Source: Liolophura sinensis | Taxonomy: Eukaryota > Mollusca > Polyplacophora > Chitonida > Chitonidae | Direction: 5' to 3' | Assembly (NCBI RefSeq): GCF_032854445.1 | Contig: NC_088295.1 | Location: forward strand, 95,783,805-95,847,804 | Length of the DNA stretch: 64,000 nucleotides | Translations under genes and position numbers: made by a program | The notes under the pieces: model-generated | What the model was told of the DNA's origin: nothing | The model's input: the letters and a program-made list of their open reading frames with translations, nothing else | Databases searched by the model: none | In this document: positions 13,129-24,559 of the stretch, one piece after another | How positions within the stretch are numbered: the stretch's first letter is position 1 | How the letters are laid out: each line of letters begins with the position of its first letter

Positions 13129-13138
13129 GGAAACGAAA
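13129..13138 (+). promoter_or_regulatory. Possible ETS-IRF composite site upstream of IgR-1
   Basis: GGAAACGAAA fits the known GGAANNGAAA composite element bound by ETS plus IRF factors in vertebrate immune genes. It lies about 285 bp upstream of the IgR-1 start codon. A single 10-bp match can occur by chance, so this is only a pointer. Confidence 0.2.
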
Positions 13139-13422
13139 GTAGGTTACAACTACTGTGCAGGAAGAACAAGGTCATCAAATACAGAGCACCATGCGACCTA
13201 CAAATAAGCGTCACTAACACACAATTGTGTTCACAACTCGGTCCCACGAGTGATTTCTCAGTATTCCAACAACTTGTATGGTGATAATAACAGGACGGAA
13301 AGCAATCCGTGGACGCAGTAGCGGAAAGGATTTCGGATTTAGATGATGTTAGATTTAGATTTCTGAATACATTATCACTCCCCTGAGAAGTGTTCGACCC
13401 CAAAGGATATAGCAGAGGAAGA

Positions 13423-13480
13423 ATGCTCAACCTGTGCTGCACTCTCATTTGCTGGCTAGTTTGGGCCAGTTACGGTGAAG
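13423..13480 (+). CDS. IgR-1 exon 1: signal peptide
   Basis: ATG at 13423, with an in-frame TGA upstream at 13384, gives MLNLCCTLICWLVWASYGE plus one base before donor GTAAGA. It has a clear hydrophobic core. The donor and the last 10 or so codons are the seed of the downstream 63-bp array, so several in-frame copies of this splice donor follow. Confidence 0.75.
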
Positions 13481-16400
13481 GTAAGACAAACCCCAGTAGA
13501 TACGTCATTACTTGCAGTTACCTTGGAGGTAAGACAAACCCCAGTTGTCTATACGTCAACACCTGCTGGCTAGTGTGGGCCAGTCACCGTGGAGGTAAGA
13601 CAAACCCCAGTAGATATGCCATCACTTGCCGGATAGTGTGAGCCAGTTACCGTGAAGGTAAGACAAACCCCAGTAGATACGTCATCACTTGCAGTTACCG
13701 TGGAGGTAAGACAAACCCCAGTAGATATGCCATCACTTGCTGGATAGTGTGGGCCAGTTACCGTGGAGGTAAGACAAACCCCAGTAGATATGCCATCACT
13801 TGCTGGATAGTGTGGGCCAGTTACCGTGGAGGTAAAACAAACCCCAGTAGATATGCCCTCACTTGCTGGATAGTGTGGGCCAGTTACCGTCGAAGTAAGA
13901 AAAACCCCAGTAGATATGCCATCACCTGCTGGATAGTGTGGGCCAGTTACCGTGGAGGTAAGACAAACCCCAGTAGATACGTCATCACTTGCTGGATAGT
14001 GTGGGCCAGTTACCGTGGAGGTAAGACAAACCCCAGTAGATATGCCATCACTTGCTGGATAGTGTGGGCCAGTTACCGTCGAAGTAAGAAAAACCCCAGT
14101 AGATATGCCATCATTCGCTGGATAGTGTGGGCCAGTTACCGTGGAGGTAAGACAAACCCCAGTAGATATGCCATCATTCGCTGGATAGTGTGGGCCAGTT
14201 ACCGTCGAGGTAAGACAAACCCCAGTAGATATGCCATCACTTGCTGGATAGTGTGGGCCAGTTACCGTCGAGGTAAGATAAACCCCAGTAGATATGCCAT
14301 CACCTGCTGGATAGTGTGAGCCAGTTACCGTCGAGGTAAGACAAACCCCAATAGATATGCCATCACCTGCTGGATAGTGTGGGCCAGTTACCGTCGAAGT
14401 AAGAAAAACCCCAGTAGATATGCCATCACCTGCTGGATAGTGTGGGCCAGTTACCGTGGAGGTAAGATAAACCCCAGTAGATATGCCATCACCTGCTGGA
14501 TAGTGTGAGCCAGTTACCGCCGAGGTAAGACAAACCCCAATAGATATGCCATCACCTGCTGGATAGTGTGGGCCAGTTACCGTTGAAGTAAGAAAAACCC
14601 CAATAGATATGCCATCACCTGCTGGATAGTGTGGACCAGTTACCGTGGAGGTAAGACAAACCCCAGAAGATATGCCATCATTCGCTGGATAGTGTGGGCC
14701 AGTTACCGTGGAGGTAAGACAAACCCCATTAGATATGCCATCACCTGCTGGATAGTGTGGGCCAGTTACCGTGGAGGTAAGATAAACCCCAGTAGATATG
14801 CCATCACCTGCTGGATAGTGTGAGCCAGTTACCGTCGAGGTAAGACAAACCCCAATAGATATGCCATCACCTGCTGGATAGTGTGGGCCAGTTACCGTGG
14901 AGGTAAGACAAAAGACAGTAGTCTATACGTCAACACCTGCTGGGTAGCATGGGCCAGTAAGCAAATATGATGTAGATATAGAGAAATTCCTAAGTTTCAT
15001 TCATTTTTGTCTTTCTTTAACTCAGAGCCATTCCGCCATTCTTATTTCAACAAAGTTTTCTATGCGTGAAATTGTAAGCCTTCTTATATGTCTTTAAACT
15101 CTTTTAGTTGGATGAACCGTCAGATCAATAGTGAGACCACCATACATACATTCACATAAGCGACCCACCATACACATATTCACATAAGCGGCCCGCCATA
15201 CACACGTTCACATAAGCCGCCCACTATACATACATTCACATAAGCGTCCCACCATGCACACATTCACGTAAGCCGCCCACCATACATACATGCACATAAG
15301 CGTCCCACCATGCACACATTCACGTAAGCGACCCACCTTACACACATTCACATAAGCGGCCCACCATGCACACATTCACGTAAGCGACCCACCCTACACA
15401 CATTCACATAAGCGGCCCACCATGCACACATTCACGTAAGAGGCCCACCAAACATACATGCACATAAGCGTCCCACCATGCACACATTCACATAAGCGGC
15501 CCACCATACACACATTCACATAAGCGTCCCAACCTACACACATTCACATAAGCGGCCCGCCATACACACGTTCACATAAGCCGCCCACCATACATACATT
15601 CACATAAGCGTCCCACCATGCACACATTCACGTAAGCGACCCACCATGCACACATTCACATAAGCGGCCCGCCATACACACGTTCACATAGGCGCCCACC
15701 ATACATACATTCACATAAGCGCCCCACCATGCACACATTCACGTAAGCGACCCACCCTACACACATTCACGTAAGCGGCCCACCATGCACACATTCACGT
15801 AAGCGACCCACCCTACACACATTCACATAAGCGTCCCACCCTACACACATTCACATAAGCGGCCCACCATACATACATTCACATAAGCGTCCCACCATGC
15901 ACACATTCACATAAGCGACCCACCCTACACACATTCACATAAGCGGCCCACCATACACACGTTCACATAAGATGCCCACCATACATACATTCACATTAGC
16001 GACCCACCATACATACATTCACATAAGCGACCCACCATACACACATTCACATAAGCCGCTCACCATACATACATGCACATAAGCCGCCCACCGTACATAC
16101 ATTCACATTAGCGGCCCACCATACATACATTGACATAAGCGTCCCACCATACATACATTCACATAAGCGGCCCAACATACATATATTCACATAAGCGGCC
16201 CACCATACATACACTGACATAAGCGACCCACCATACATACATTCACATAAGCGTCCCACCATACATACACTCACATAAGCGTCCCACCATACATATATTC
16301 ACATAAGCGGCCCACCATACATACATTCACATAAGCAGCCCACCATACATACATTCACATAAGCGACCCATCATACATACAATCACATAGAGGCACACCA

Positions 16401-19400
16401 TACACTCATTCGCTTTTAAGCGGCCCACCATACATACATTCGCTTTTAAGTGGCCCACCATACATTCACTGGCTTTAAGCGGCCCACCTTACACACATTC
16501 GTTTATATATAGTTGTGACGTCATTTTTTTCTCTCAAACATGTCAATATTTAGTATATGATATTATGTGTATGGGTAATATACTCGGAGAACATTTCATT
16601 AAAAGCATTGGGTTGTTCGTTCTGTGTAAATTCTGTGTAAACAAACGTAAATTAATAAATAAACACATGTGGGTAGTTTACACATGTTCTAATCTGTCTT
16701 TTACAGGTTGCTATGGCAATTGGTCAAATGTCATCTTGGAAGTCCCTAAAGATGTAAAAGTGGAGTTATATTGTCTTGTGCAGTCCAAACACTGTTTAAA
16801 GCACGCGCCCATTGCCAGGGGCAGCTGGACGCTCAGTAGTAATAATACTATTGTGGCCAAATTGGATTCCATGGGAAATGAATCTGTTGTCTTACCTGGT
16901 TATCAGCTGGTAGAAAAGTTTACACTGATTGTGACCAAAACTCGGCCTGGAAAATGGGTCTATACGTGTCAAGCATACAACAAAACAGATGGGAGATTTC
17001 CGGTTCACCAGATTTCCCTAAATGTCAAAGGTAGACTTTATCGGATTTTTCTTTCATAACACGCTTATCACAGTTTTTCCATTTTCAGATAATTCTCCGA
17101 TTTGATATGAACTTGTAGATAACACATCAGAGCTTTGGAGTTTAAGTTTGTTCTGTCTGTTTAAGTTGAAAATCCACGTGTATATCCGTGATCAATGGCA
17201 GACAGAAAAAACTGCAGGGGAGGGTGGGGTGGGGTGTACGGGGGAGACTCCGTTGCCGATGTGATCATTTGTTTGGCGCAATGACCCAGAAGCCTGTCAG
17301 AAACGCGGTCGCTGTGAGTTCAAGTCCAGCTTATGCTGGCTTCATCTCCGGTCGTACATGGGAAGGTCTGCAGCAATCTTGGGATGCCCATGGGTTGGTT
17401 TCCTCCCACCATAATGCTAGCCGCCGTCGGATGTGGTTTATTCTTGAGTACGGCCGAAGACGTCATTCCGATAAATAAATAAATAAATGTTTCCACCCAC
17501 TTGAAATTCTGCTGCTCTTTAACTTCTTCAGATTCATCTCCGCAAGTCGTGAATGTTTCGCCTGGTAATGTCGTCACACTGAGTTGTCCCGTTGATGAAG
17601 GGTCAAAAGTCACGTGGTACAAGTTGACAACCAGTAGTGTGAAGATTAAGGAGGCTTCAGGAGTACAGCTGACCATCCTGGTGGTTAGCCAACTTGACAA
17701 TTACATTTGTGAGGTGAAAAGAAAACAAGGAGGGAGGGTACACACACAGCGCCATTATTTCTCCCTGAGTGTCACTTCAGGTAAGTCGTTGCTGGTGGAA
17801 ATGTGACTGGGTGGAAGAAAAGGATTAGGTACAAAATAATTCCATATGGAAAATCTTTGATATTAAGAAACATTTCCATCCACATGACATAATGTCTTAG
17901 TCATCTCGGTGTACGTTATGGTTAAGTTTCCATCCACATGACATAATGTCTTAGCCATCTCGGTGTACGTTATGGTGAAGTTTCCATCCACATGACATAA
18001 TGTCTTAACCATCTCGGTGTACGTTATGGTTAAGTTTCCATCCACATCACATAATGTCTTGTCCATCTCGGTGTACGTTATGGTTAAGTTTCCATCCACA
18101 TCACATAACGTCTTAGCCATCTCGGTGTACGTTATGGTTAAGTTTCCATCCACATCACATAACGTCTTAGCCATCTCGGTGTACGTTATGGTTAAGTTTC
18201 CATCCACATCACATAACGTCTTAGCCATCTCGGTGTACGTTATGGTGCAGTTTCCATCCACATGACATAATGTCTTAGCCATCTCGGTGTACGTTATGGT
18301 TAAGTTTCCATCCACATCACATAATGTCTTAGCCATCTCGGTGTACGTTATGGTTATGTTTCCATCCACATCACATAACGTCTTAGCCATCTCGGTGTAC
18401 GTTATGGTTAAGTTTCCATCCACATGACATAATGTCTTAGCCATCTCGGTGTACGTTATGGTGAAGTTTCCATCCACATCACATAACGTCTTAGCCATCT
18501 CGGTGTACGTTATGGTGAAGTTTCCATCCACATGACATAATGTCTTAGCCATCTCTGTGTACGTTATGGTTATGTTTCCATCCACATCACATATCGTCTT
18601 AACCACCTCGGTGTACGTTGTGGGCTAGACTATTTGCTGTGTCGAGTCATTTGGATTGAGCTAATTGGCTTTATTGGGTCCTGTGTACAGCGCTGAGTTG
18701 GCTGTCGGGTCATGTAGATAGCTGAGTTGGCTGTCGGGTCATGTAGATAGCTGAGTTGGCTGTCGGGTCATGTAGATAGCTGAGTTGACTGTCGGGTTAT
18801 TTTCAGCTGGGATTTGTTGGGTCATGTGGACTGGGAAGGGTACATCGTGTTTTATTTTGACTGGGCTGAGTTGGCTTGGGTTATTCGGGCTGAGCTGAGT
18901 GGGCTGTGTTGTGTCTTTTGGAGTTTTGGAGTTTTTGTCTTTGTTTTGGAGTTTTTTTTAGAGTTGGCTTTGTCGGGTTGACAGAGGTGTGTTGGCTCTC
19001 GGATCATTTTGGACAGAGATGAGTTGGCTGTCGGGTCATGTGGACAGAGATGTGATGGCTGTCGGGTCATGTGGACAGAGACGAGTTGGCTGTCCGGTCA
19101 TGTGGACAGAGGTGTGTTGGCTGTCCGGTCATGTGGACAGAGGTGTTTTGGCTGTCGGGTCATGTGGACAGAGGTGTTGGCTGTCGGGTCATGTGAACAG
19201 AGGTGTGTTGGCTGTTGGGCCATGTGGGCAGAGATGAGTTGGCTGTCGGGTCATGTGGACAGAGGTGTGTTGGCTGTCGGGTCATGTGAACAGAGGTGTG
19301 TTGGCTGTCGGGTCATGTGGACAGAGGTGAGTTGGCTGTTGGGTCATGTGCAGATATGAGTTGGCTGTTGGGTCATGTGGACAGAGATGAATTGGTTGTT

Positions 19401-22400
19401 GGGCCATGTGCAGATATGAGTTGGCTGTTGGGTCATGTGGACAGAGATGAATTGGCTGTTGGGCCATGTGCAGATATGAGTTGGCTGTTGGGTCATGTGG
19501 ACAGAGATGAATTGGCTGTTGGGCCATGTGCAGATATGAGTTGGCTGTTGGGTCATGTGGACTGAGATGAATTGGCTGTATCAGGTCATTTGGATCAGGC
19601 TTGGTTTGCTGCGCCGGGTAATTTTGATCGGATTAGCTTTACTGAGTTGGCTGTGTCGGGTCATTTGGGCCGAGCAGAGTTGGCTGTGTCGGGTCATTTG
19701 AGCCAAGCAGAGTTGGCTTTGTCGGGTCATTTGAGCTGGGTTGACTTGGCTGCATTGGGTCATTTGGGCTGTGTCGGATCATTGTGGCTGACCCTGAATG
19801 TTTGGATATACCTGTATGATTAATGTAAACGAACCATTAACCCTTTTTTGTTGCAGCCAACACCAAGGACTGGATTTTCCCTACATGTACATTTCTCGCC
19901 ATCGTCTTAATCCTAGGGCTTGTCATAGCCGTTGTTATCTGGTGGAAGCGAAATAAGAGGGGAGACAACGGTTAGTGTGTTGCTTCAGTTATTTGCCTTA
20001 CGTTATTGTACACTGTATGGCTGTACGTAGTATGCCTGTACACTGCACGCCTGTACATTGTATGTCTGTACACTGTATGCCTGTACAGTGTATGCCTGTA
20101 CATTGTATGCCTGTACAGTGTATGCCTGTACACTGTATACCTGTACACTGTATGTCTGTACACTGCATGCCTGTACACTGTATGCCTGTACACTGTATGC
20201 TTGTACACTGTATACCTGTACATTGTATGCTTGTACACTGTATGCCTGTGCACTGTATGTTTGTACACTGTATGCCTGTACACTGCATGCCTGTACACTT
20301 TATGCCTGTATACTGCATGTCTGTACAGTGTATATATGTACACTGCATGCCTGTACGCTGATGGCCTGTGCACTGTATACATGTACACTGCATGCCTGTG
20401 CACTGCATGCCTGTACACTGTATGCCGTACACTGTATGCCTGTACACTATATGCCTGTACACTACACGCCTGTACACTGCATACCTGTACACTGTATGCC
20501 TGTACACTACACGCCTGTACACTGCATACCTGTACACTGTATGCCTGTACACTACATGCCTGTACACTGTATGCCCGTACACTATGCCTGTACACTGTGT
20601 GTTTGTACACTGCATGCATGTACACTACATGCATCTACACTGTATGTCTGTACACTGCATGCCTGTACACTGTATGCCTGTACACTGTATGCTTGTACAC
20701 TGTATACCTGTACATTGCTTGCCTGTACATTGTATGCTTGTACACTGTATGCCTGTACATTGTATGCTTGTACACGGTATGCCTGTGCACTGTATGTTTG
20801 TACACTGTATGCCTGTACACTGCATGCTTGTACTCTGCATGCCTGTATACTGCATGTCTGTACAGTGTATATATGTACACTGCATGCCTGTACGCTGATG
20901 GCCTGTACACTGCATGCTTGTACACTGCATGCCTCTGCACTGTATGCCTGTACACTGCATGCATGTACACTATATACCTGTACACTGTATACTTGAACAC
21001 TGTATGCCTGTACACTGCATGCCTCTGCACTGTATGCCTGTACACACTGCATGCTTGTACACTGTATGCCTGTGCACTGTATTCCGTGCACTGTACGCCT
21101 GTACACTGCATGCTTGTACACTGGATGCCTGTACACTATATGCCTGTACATTGTATGCCTGTGCACTGTAGGCCTGTACACTATATGCCGGTACACTGTA
21201 TACTTGAGCACTGCATGCCTGTACACTGCATGCCTGTACACTATATGCCTGTACATTGTATGCCTGTGCACTGTAGGCCTGTACACTATATGCCGGTACA
21301 GTGCGTGCCTGTATAATGTATGCCTGTACACTGCATGCCTGTACACTGCATGCGTGTACACTGCATGCCTGTAAACTGTATGCCTGTACATTGTATGCCT
21401 GTACACTGCATGCCTTTACACTGTATGCCTGTACACTGTATGCCTGTACACCGTATGACTGTACACTAGGAGGTGGGTGTTATTTCTAGCATAACCTCTT
21501 TGCACACTTTGTTTTGGTTGTCCTTGACTACTCTTTGTCTGACCTACCCGACGTTTCACATTATCCAACATCTTGGTTTTTGGTATTGTCCTAAGCAGTT
21601 AAATTATGCTGGGCAATGACATTTATAACCTAGACACCGATACTGTCCCAGGCACTGTTATTGTCCATGACGCCGATGTTGTCCTTGACACTGATATTGT
21701 CCTTGACACTGATAATGTATTTGACTCTGATATTGCCCTTGACGCTAAAATTTTTCTTGACACTTATATTGCTCTTGACATTTATATTGTCCTTGTCAGT
21801 GATATCGTCCTTGGCACTGATATTGTCTACGGTACTGATATTGTCCTCGGCACTGAGATTGTCGTCGACCCTGATATTAACTTAGGCACTGAATATCTTA
21901 AACACTGATGAATTTATAGACTCTGAATTTATATCCTAGACACTTACATTGTCCTTGACACTGATATTATTCTCGGTACTGATATCAGCACAGGCACTGA
22001 TACCATTGTAAGCACCGATGCTATACTAGGCGTTGTACTTGTATCCTAGGCACTGATATTATCCTAGACACTTATATTATCCTTGTGTTACGACCCAGAC
22101 TGTCTGTATTATAAAGAGATGGCTTGTTCGAAATACATGACAGTTTAGCCGCACAAAAAAGTAACCAAAACCAGCAGATTTTATTTGACAACAATTTATT
22201 AGGTTTAAGAACAGATAACAAGACTTTTACAAATACTAAAGTACTTAAGTTTAACAAGAAAGGATAACAGTATCTATACAAATACTAAAGTACTTACACG
22301 AACAACATGTCAAGTCCAAACGGACGCATACATTCCACAATGCGGAAAACCATACAGGCATAAATGCACAAATAAGAGGGAAAATTCACAGTATAACTGA

Positions 22401-23531
22401 GTGTATGACGAAATATACACAAAATTCCACTGACAGGGTCCGTTTACTAATAAGCACTGTGTACACAAGAGCACAAATTAAATATACAAGTTCAGACTGA
22501 ACAAGTGCTCGGTGGAGATAGGATATAACAAAGCCAGAGGCTATAAAGACACCAAAATTCAGCGCAAAAGGCCTACTAAAGTAATACACAGCGAAAGCAT
22601 CCAAAACTCTCAATAATTCTCCTTTCTCCTCCTTTGACCTGCTTTCATAGGTCTTGTATAGACTGGTGGAATTCTCTAGAATAAGAAAATTCTTGAACAC
22701 TTGTTGTAAACAAACAGGCCCCGAACTCAGGGTATTCTGGAACATTCTAAGGCAGAGACAGACAGCAGGCTCTGAACTCAACATATGTAAACAAGCTAAA
22801 TTTAGAAGCTGACGGCAGCACATAACACTTGGCACCCATATTGTCCGAGACACTGTTAATTTTACAGGGTCTGATATTGTTCTAATGACTGACGTATTAG
22901 TATAACTAGTATTATCCTAGTCACTGATATTGTCATAATGACTGATGTTATCCTAGTAATATAATCTTAAGCACTGACATTAACCTGGCAACTAGTATTA
23001 TCGCAGGCACTGACATTATCCTAGTCACTGATATTGTCATAATGACTGATGTTATCCTAGTAATATAATCTTAAGCACTGATATTAACCTGGGAACTAGT
23101 ATTATCGCAGGCACTGACATTGTCCTAGTCACTGATATTGTCATAATGACTGATGTTATCCTAGTAATATAATCTTAAGCACTGATACTAACCTGGGAAC
23201 TAGTATTATCGCAGGCACTGACATTATCCTAGTCACTGATATTACCATATACATTTATAATTTCCTAGCACTGATTTTGTCCTAGGCACTGATATTGTCT
23301 TCATTTCCGCCCTGGTAAGCAGTGTTATCAAGTTTCCAGCCCCGAGCCTGTGCATTGATTACGATATCTTTGACTTCAGAGAGGGATGACAAAAAAAAGG
23401 TAGTTGAAATGTTATCGCTAAATTTCTTTTTATCCCCAGAAACGAAGGATGGGAAGACAGAAGGCCAAGGACCGGATGTAGTGCCGTTAACTGAGGGTGA
23501 AGTAAAACTGAACGGTTTGGGTCCCGTGTGA
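13423..23531 (+). CDS. IgR-1: two-Ig-domain type I membrane protein, 5 exons, 278 aa
   Basis: Assembled by hand from exons 13423-13480, 16707-17030, 17532-17780, 19857-19970 and 23440-23531. Every junction is phase 1 with GT/AG ends, and the spliced frame is open for 279 codons. Order: signal peptide (1-19), Ig domain 1 (20-127; Cys42, Trp60, Tyr105-x-Cys107), Ig domain 2 (128-210; Cys146, Trp156, Cys187), one transmembrane helix (about 217-240) followed by a basic stop-transfer stretch (KRNKR), and a 30-residue tail without tyrosine. The predicted role is a cell-surface adhesion or recognition receptor; ligand and pathway are unknown. Its neighbour IgR-2, 5 kb downstream on the same strand, has the same exon plan. 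All introns but one are filled by minisatellites. The last exon is the least certain, since its only support is phase, splice site and a clean stop. Confidence 0.78.
13454..14940 (+). repeat. 63-bp minisatellite made of exon end plus splice donor, about 23 copies (array F)
   Basis: Each unit has 'gatagtgtgggccagttacc' (matching exon 1 'gctagtttgggccagttacg') followed by GTGGAG or GTCGAG/GTCGAA and GTAAGA, then 'caaaccccagtagatatgcc'. The unit is 21 codons, so frames stay open until units carrying a TGA. Copies of the donor near 13528 and 13594 are still in frame with the start codon; the first TGA is at 13639. Confidence 0.95.
15145..16495. repeat. 27-28-bp minisatellite, about 48 copies (array G)
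   Basis: Units are 'cccaccatacatacattcac' followed by 'ataagcgg' or variants (gaccc, gtccc, gcccgcc). Short mixed blocks repeat in order around 15140-15900, indicating local higher-order duplication. It lies in IgR-1 intron 1. Confidence 0.95.
16707..17030 (+). CDS. IgR-1 exon 2: Ig-like domain 1
   Basis: Acceptor TTTTACAG and donor GTAGAC flank exactly 324 bp, phase 1 to phase 1. It encodes a V-type Ig fold: strand B cysteine in VELYCLVQ, core Trp in GSWTL, and PGKWVYTCQAYN around the strand F cysteine. An extra Cys directly after the signal (GCYGNW) is shared with IgR-2. Confidence 0.88.
17272..17488 (+). mobile_element. SINE, 5' truncated
   Basis: Contains the head B-box region 'gtgagttcaagtccagc', the central 'gtacatgggaaggtctgc' and a tail ending in ATAAATAAATAAATAAAT. 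The A-box part is missing. It lies in the intron between the two Ig exons of IgR-1. Overlapping frames on both strands are spurious. Confidence 0.88.
17532..17780 (+). CDS. IgR-1 exon 3: Ig-like domain 2
   Basis: 249 bp, phase 1-1, acceptor CTTCTTCAG, donor GTAAGT. It encodes VVTLSCPV, then VTWYK, then LDNYICEV: the cysteine pair, core Trp and Tyr-x-Cys of an Ig fold. It is short (83 residues), close to I-set or C2-set length. Confidence 0.87.
17872..18620. repeat. 54-bp minisatellite, about 14 copies (array H)
   Basis: Units contain 'tttccatccacatgacataa' and 'tagccatctcggtgtacgtt'. Because 54 is 18 codons, the minus strand reads as a 247-residue frame repeating MAKTLCDVDGNFTITYTE. That is an intronic artefact of IgR-1, not a gene. 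Confidence 0.95.
18695..19790. repeat. 31-bp family with a 60-bp higher-order block (array I)
   Basis: Units based on 'gttggctgtcgggtcatgtg' plus 'gacagaggtg'. Between about 19340 and 19570 a 60-bp block alternating 'cagatatgagttggctgttg' and 'gacagagatgaattggctgt' is repeated four times. From 19570 a diverged 33-bp form continues. It lies in IgR-1 intron 3. Confidence 0.92.
19857..19970 (+). CDS. IgR-1 exon 4: transmembrane segment
   Basis: Acceptor TTGTTGCAG, donor GTTAGT, 114 bp, phase 1-1. It encodes a short stalk, then a hydrophobic run (FLAIVLILGLVIAVVIWW) followed by KRNKR, a typical single-pass type I anchor. There is no charged residue inside the membrane span. Confidence 0.85.
19990..21470. 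repeat. 15-bp minisatellite, close to 100 copies (array J)
   Basis: Unit 'tatgcctgtacactg' with variants tgcatgc, tatacc and tgtctg. It contains self-complementary hexamers TGTACA and GCATGC, so either strand can fold. Five codons per unit keep all six frames open over long stretches (up to 436 codons); these are artefacts. A block of about 600 bp near 20130-20400 recurs at 20640-20920. It lies in IgR-1 intron 4. Confidence 0.95.
21610..23305. repeat. 18-bp minisatellite with a later 105-bp block, split by an LTR (array K)
   Basis: Left part: 'gacactgatattgtcctt' repeated about 26 times. After the LTR insertion at 22086-22827, the same family continues as a block of about 105 bp repeated three times ('cataatgactgatgttatcc', 'aatataatcttaagcactga', 'aactagtattatcgcaggca'). 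It lies in IgR-1 intron 4. Confidence 0.92.
22086..22827 (-). mobile_element. Solo LTR of a retrotransposon, 742 bp, with CTTG target duplication
   Basis: Starts TGTTACGACCC and ends GCACATAACA, giving TG...CA ends with a short inverted terminus (TGTTA/TAACA). It is flanked on both sides by the 4-bp repeat CTTG and interrupts an 18-bp minisatellite. No second LTR or internal region is present, so it is a solo LTR. A minus-strand AATAAA near 22177-22182 favours minus orientation, which is uncertain. The 155-codon minus frame at 22386-22853 lies inside it and runs over its end; it is not a gene. Confidence 0.85.
23440..23531 (+). CDS. IgR-1 exon 5: cytoplasmic tail and stop
   Basis: Acceptor TATCCCCAG in phase 1, then 30 codons to TGA at 23529. 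The tail is acidic and Gly-rich (ETKDGKTEGQGPDVVPLTEG) with no tyrosine, ending in GPV. A possible polyadenylation signal ATTAAA lies at 23775. Confidence 0.65.
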
Positions 23532-23774
23532 TACCTGCGATCATATCTGTATATATGTACAGTCTTCTGATGTAACAATTTGTTTCGCTAATTTGATTTG
23601 ATATGACGCTTATGTGTACAGAAGGTAGCTGGATTCGAACATTATCTCAGTTGTCAAGATGGTGTAATCTGCATGGTCGATCTCTAGGAACTCGGTGTCT
23701 AGAGTTCACGCTGCGTGCGCAAGCTCGGTTAGGTAGAACGCTGCGTGCACAATGATCTCTTTGTACAGTGTGAA

Positions 23775-23780
23775 ATTAAA
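23775..23780 (+). terminator. Possible polyadenylation signal of IgR-1
   Basis: ATTAAA, the commonest variant hexamer, 244 bp after the IgR-1 stop and immediately before array L. No AATAAA is nearer. Confidence 0.35.
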
Positions 23781-24305
23781 TTAGTTCTCTCATGAACCTG
23801 TTGTTTGATGGTTGTCTGTGCATACATGTAGATTAGTGCTCTCATGAACCTGTTGTTTGATTATTGTCTGTGCATACATGTAGATTAGTGCTCTCATGAA
23901 CCTGTTGTTTGATGGTTGTCTGTGCATACATGTAGATTAGTGCTCTCATGAACCTGTTGTTTGATGATTGTCTGTGCATACATGTAGATTAGTTCTCTCC
24001 TGAACCTGTTGTTTGATGATTGTCTGTGCATACATGTAGATTAGTGCTCTCATGAACTTGTTGTTTGATGATTGTCTGTGCATACATGAAGATTAGTGCT
24101 CTCATGAACCTGTTGTTTGATGGTTGTCTGTGCATACATGTAGATTAGTGCTCTCATGAACCTGTTGTTTGATGATTGTCTGTGCATACATGTAGATTAG
24201 TGCTCTCATGAACCTGTTGTTTGATGATTGTCTGTGCATACATGTAGATTAGTGCTCTCATGAACCTGTTGTTTGATGGTTGTTTGGTATACATGTAAAT
24301 TAGTG
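23781..24305. repeat. 52-54-bp minisatellite, about 10 copies (array L)
   Basis: Units carry 'ttagtgctctcatgaacctg', 'ttgtttgatgattgtctgtg' and 'catacatgtaga'. They are very homogeneous. The array sits just downstream of the IgR-1 3' end. Confidence 0.95.
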
Positions 24306-24559
24306 CGCTCACATAAAATCTCAAAATGTCGAAATCTTGTGTTTAACAAGTGTTCACTTTATATTCTGTGTTTACAGTATTTTCGTGTGAAAGAAAGACA
24401 TGGACATCTTGGAAATTAAAATGTTTCCAATTTCTGTCAATGCTGAAACATTTATTATTGACGTGATCGACGTTTCTCCGCGCTGCAAACATTATGGAAT
24501 GTCTTACTGAGGTAAACTGGCAAGAGGTCGTATTTCATCGGTTACGGTTACGTGTGACC

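Noticed and set aside
17188..17478. 96-codon frame
   Set aside because: Mostly SINE sequence in the intron between the two Ig exons of IgR-1.
17863..18606. 247-codon minus frame with 18-residue repeats resembling a repeat protein
   Set aside because: 54-bp intronic array H; no start context, splice sites or unique flanking codons.
20006..21316. 436-codon plus-strand open frame
   Set aside because: Pure translation of the 15-bp array J (repeating CLYTV-like pentapeptides), open in several frames and both strands, and inside IgR-1 intron 4.
22386..22853. 155-codon minus-strand frame
   Set aside because: Lies within the solo LTR and runs over its boundary; no domain.
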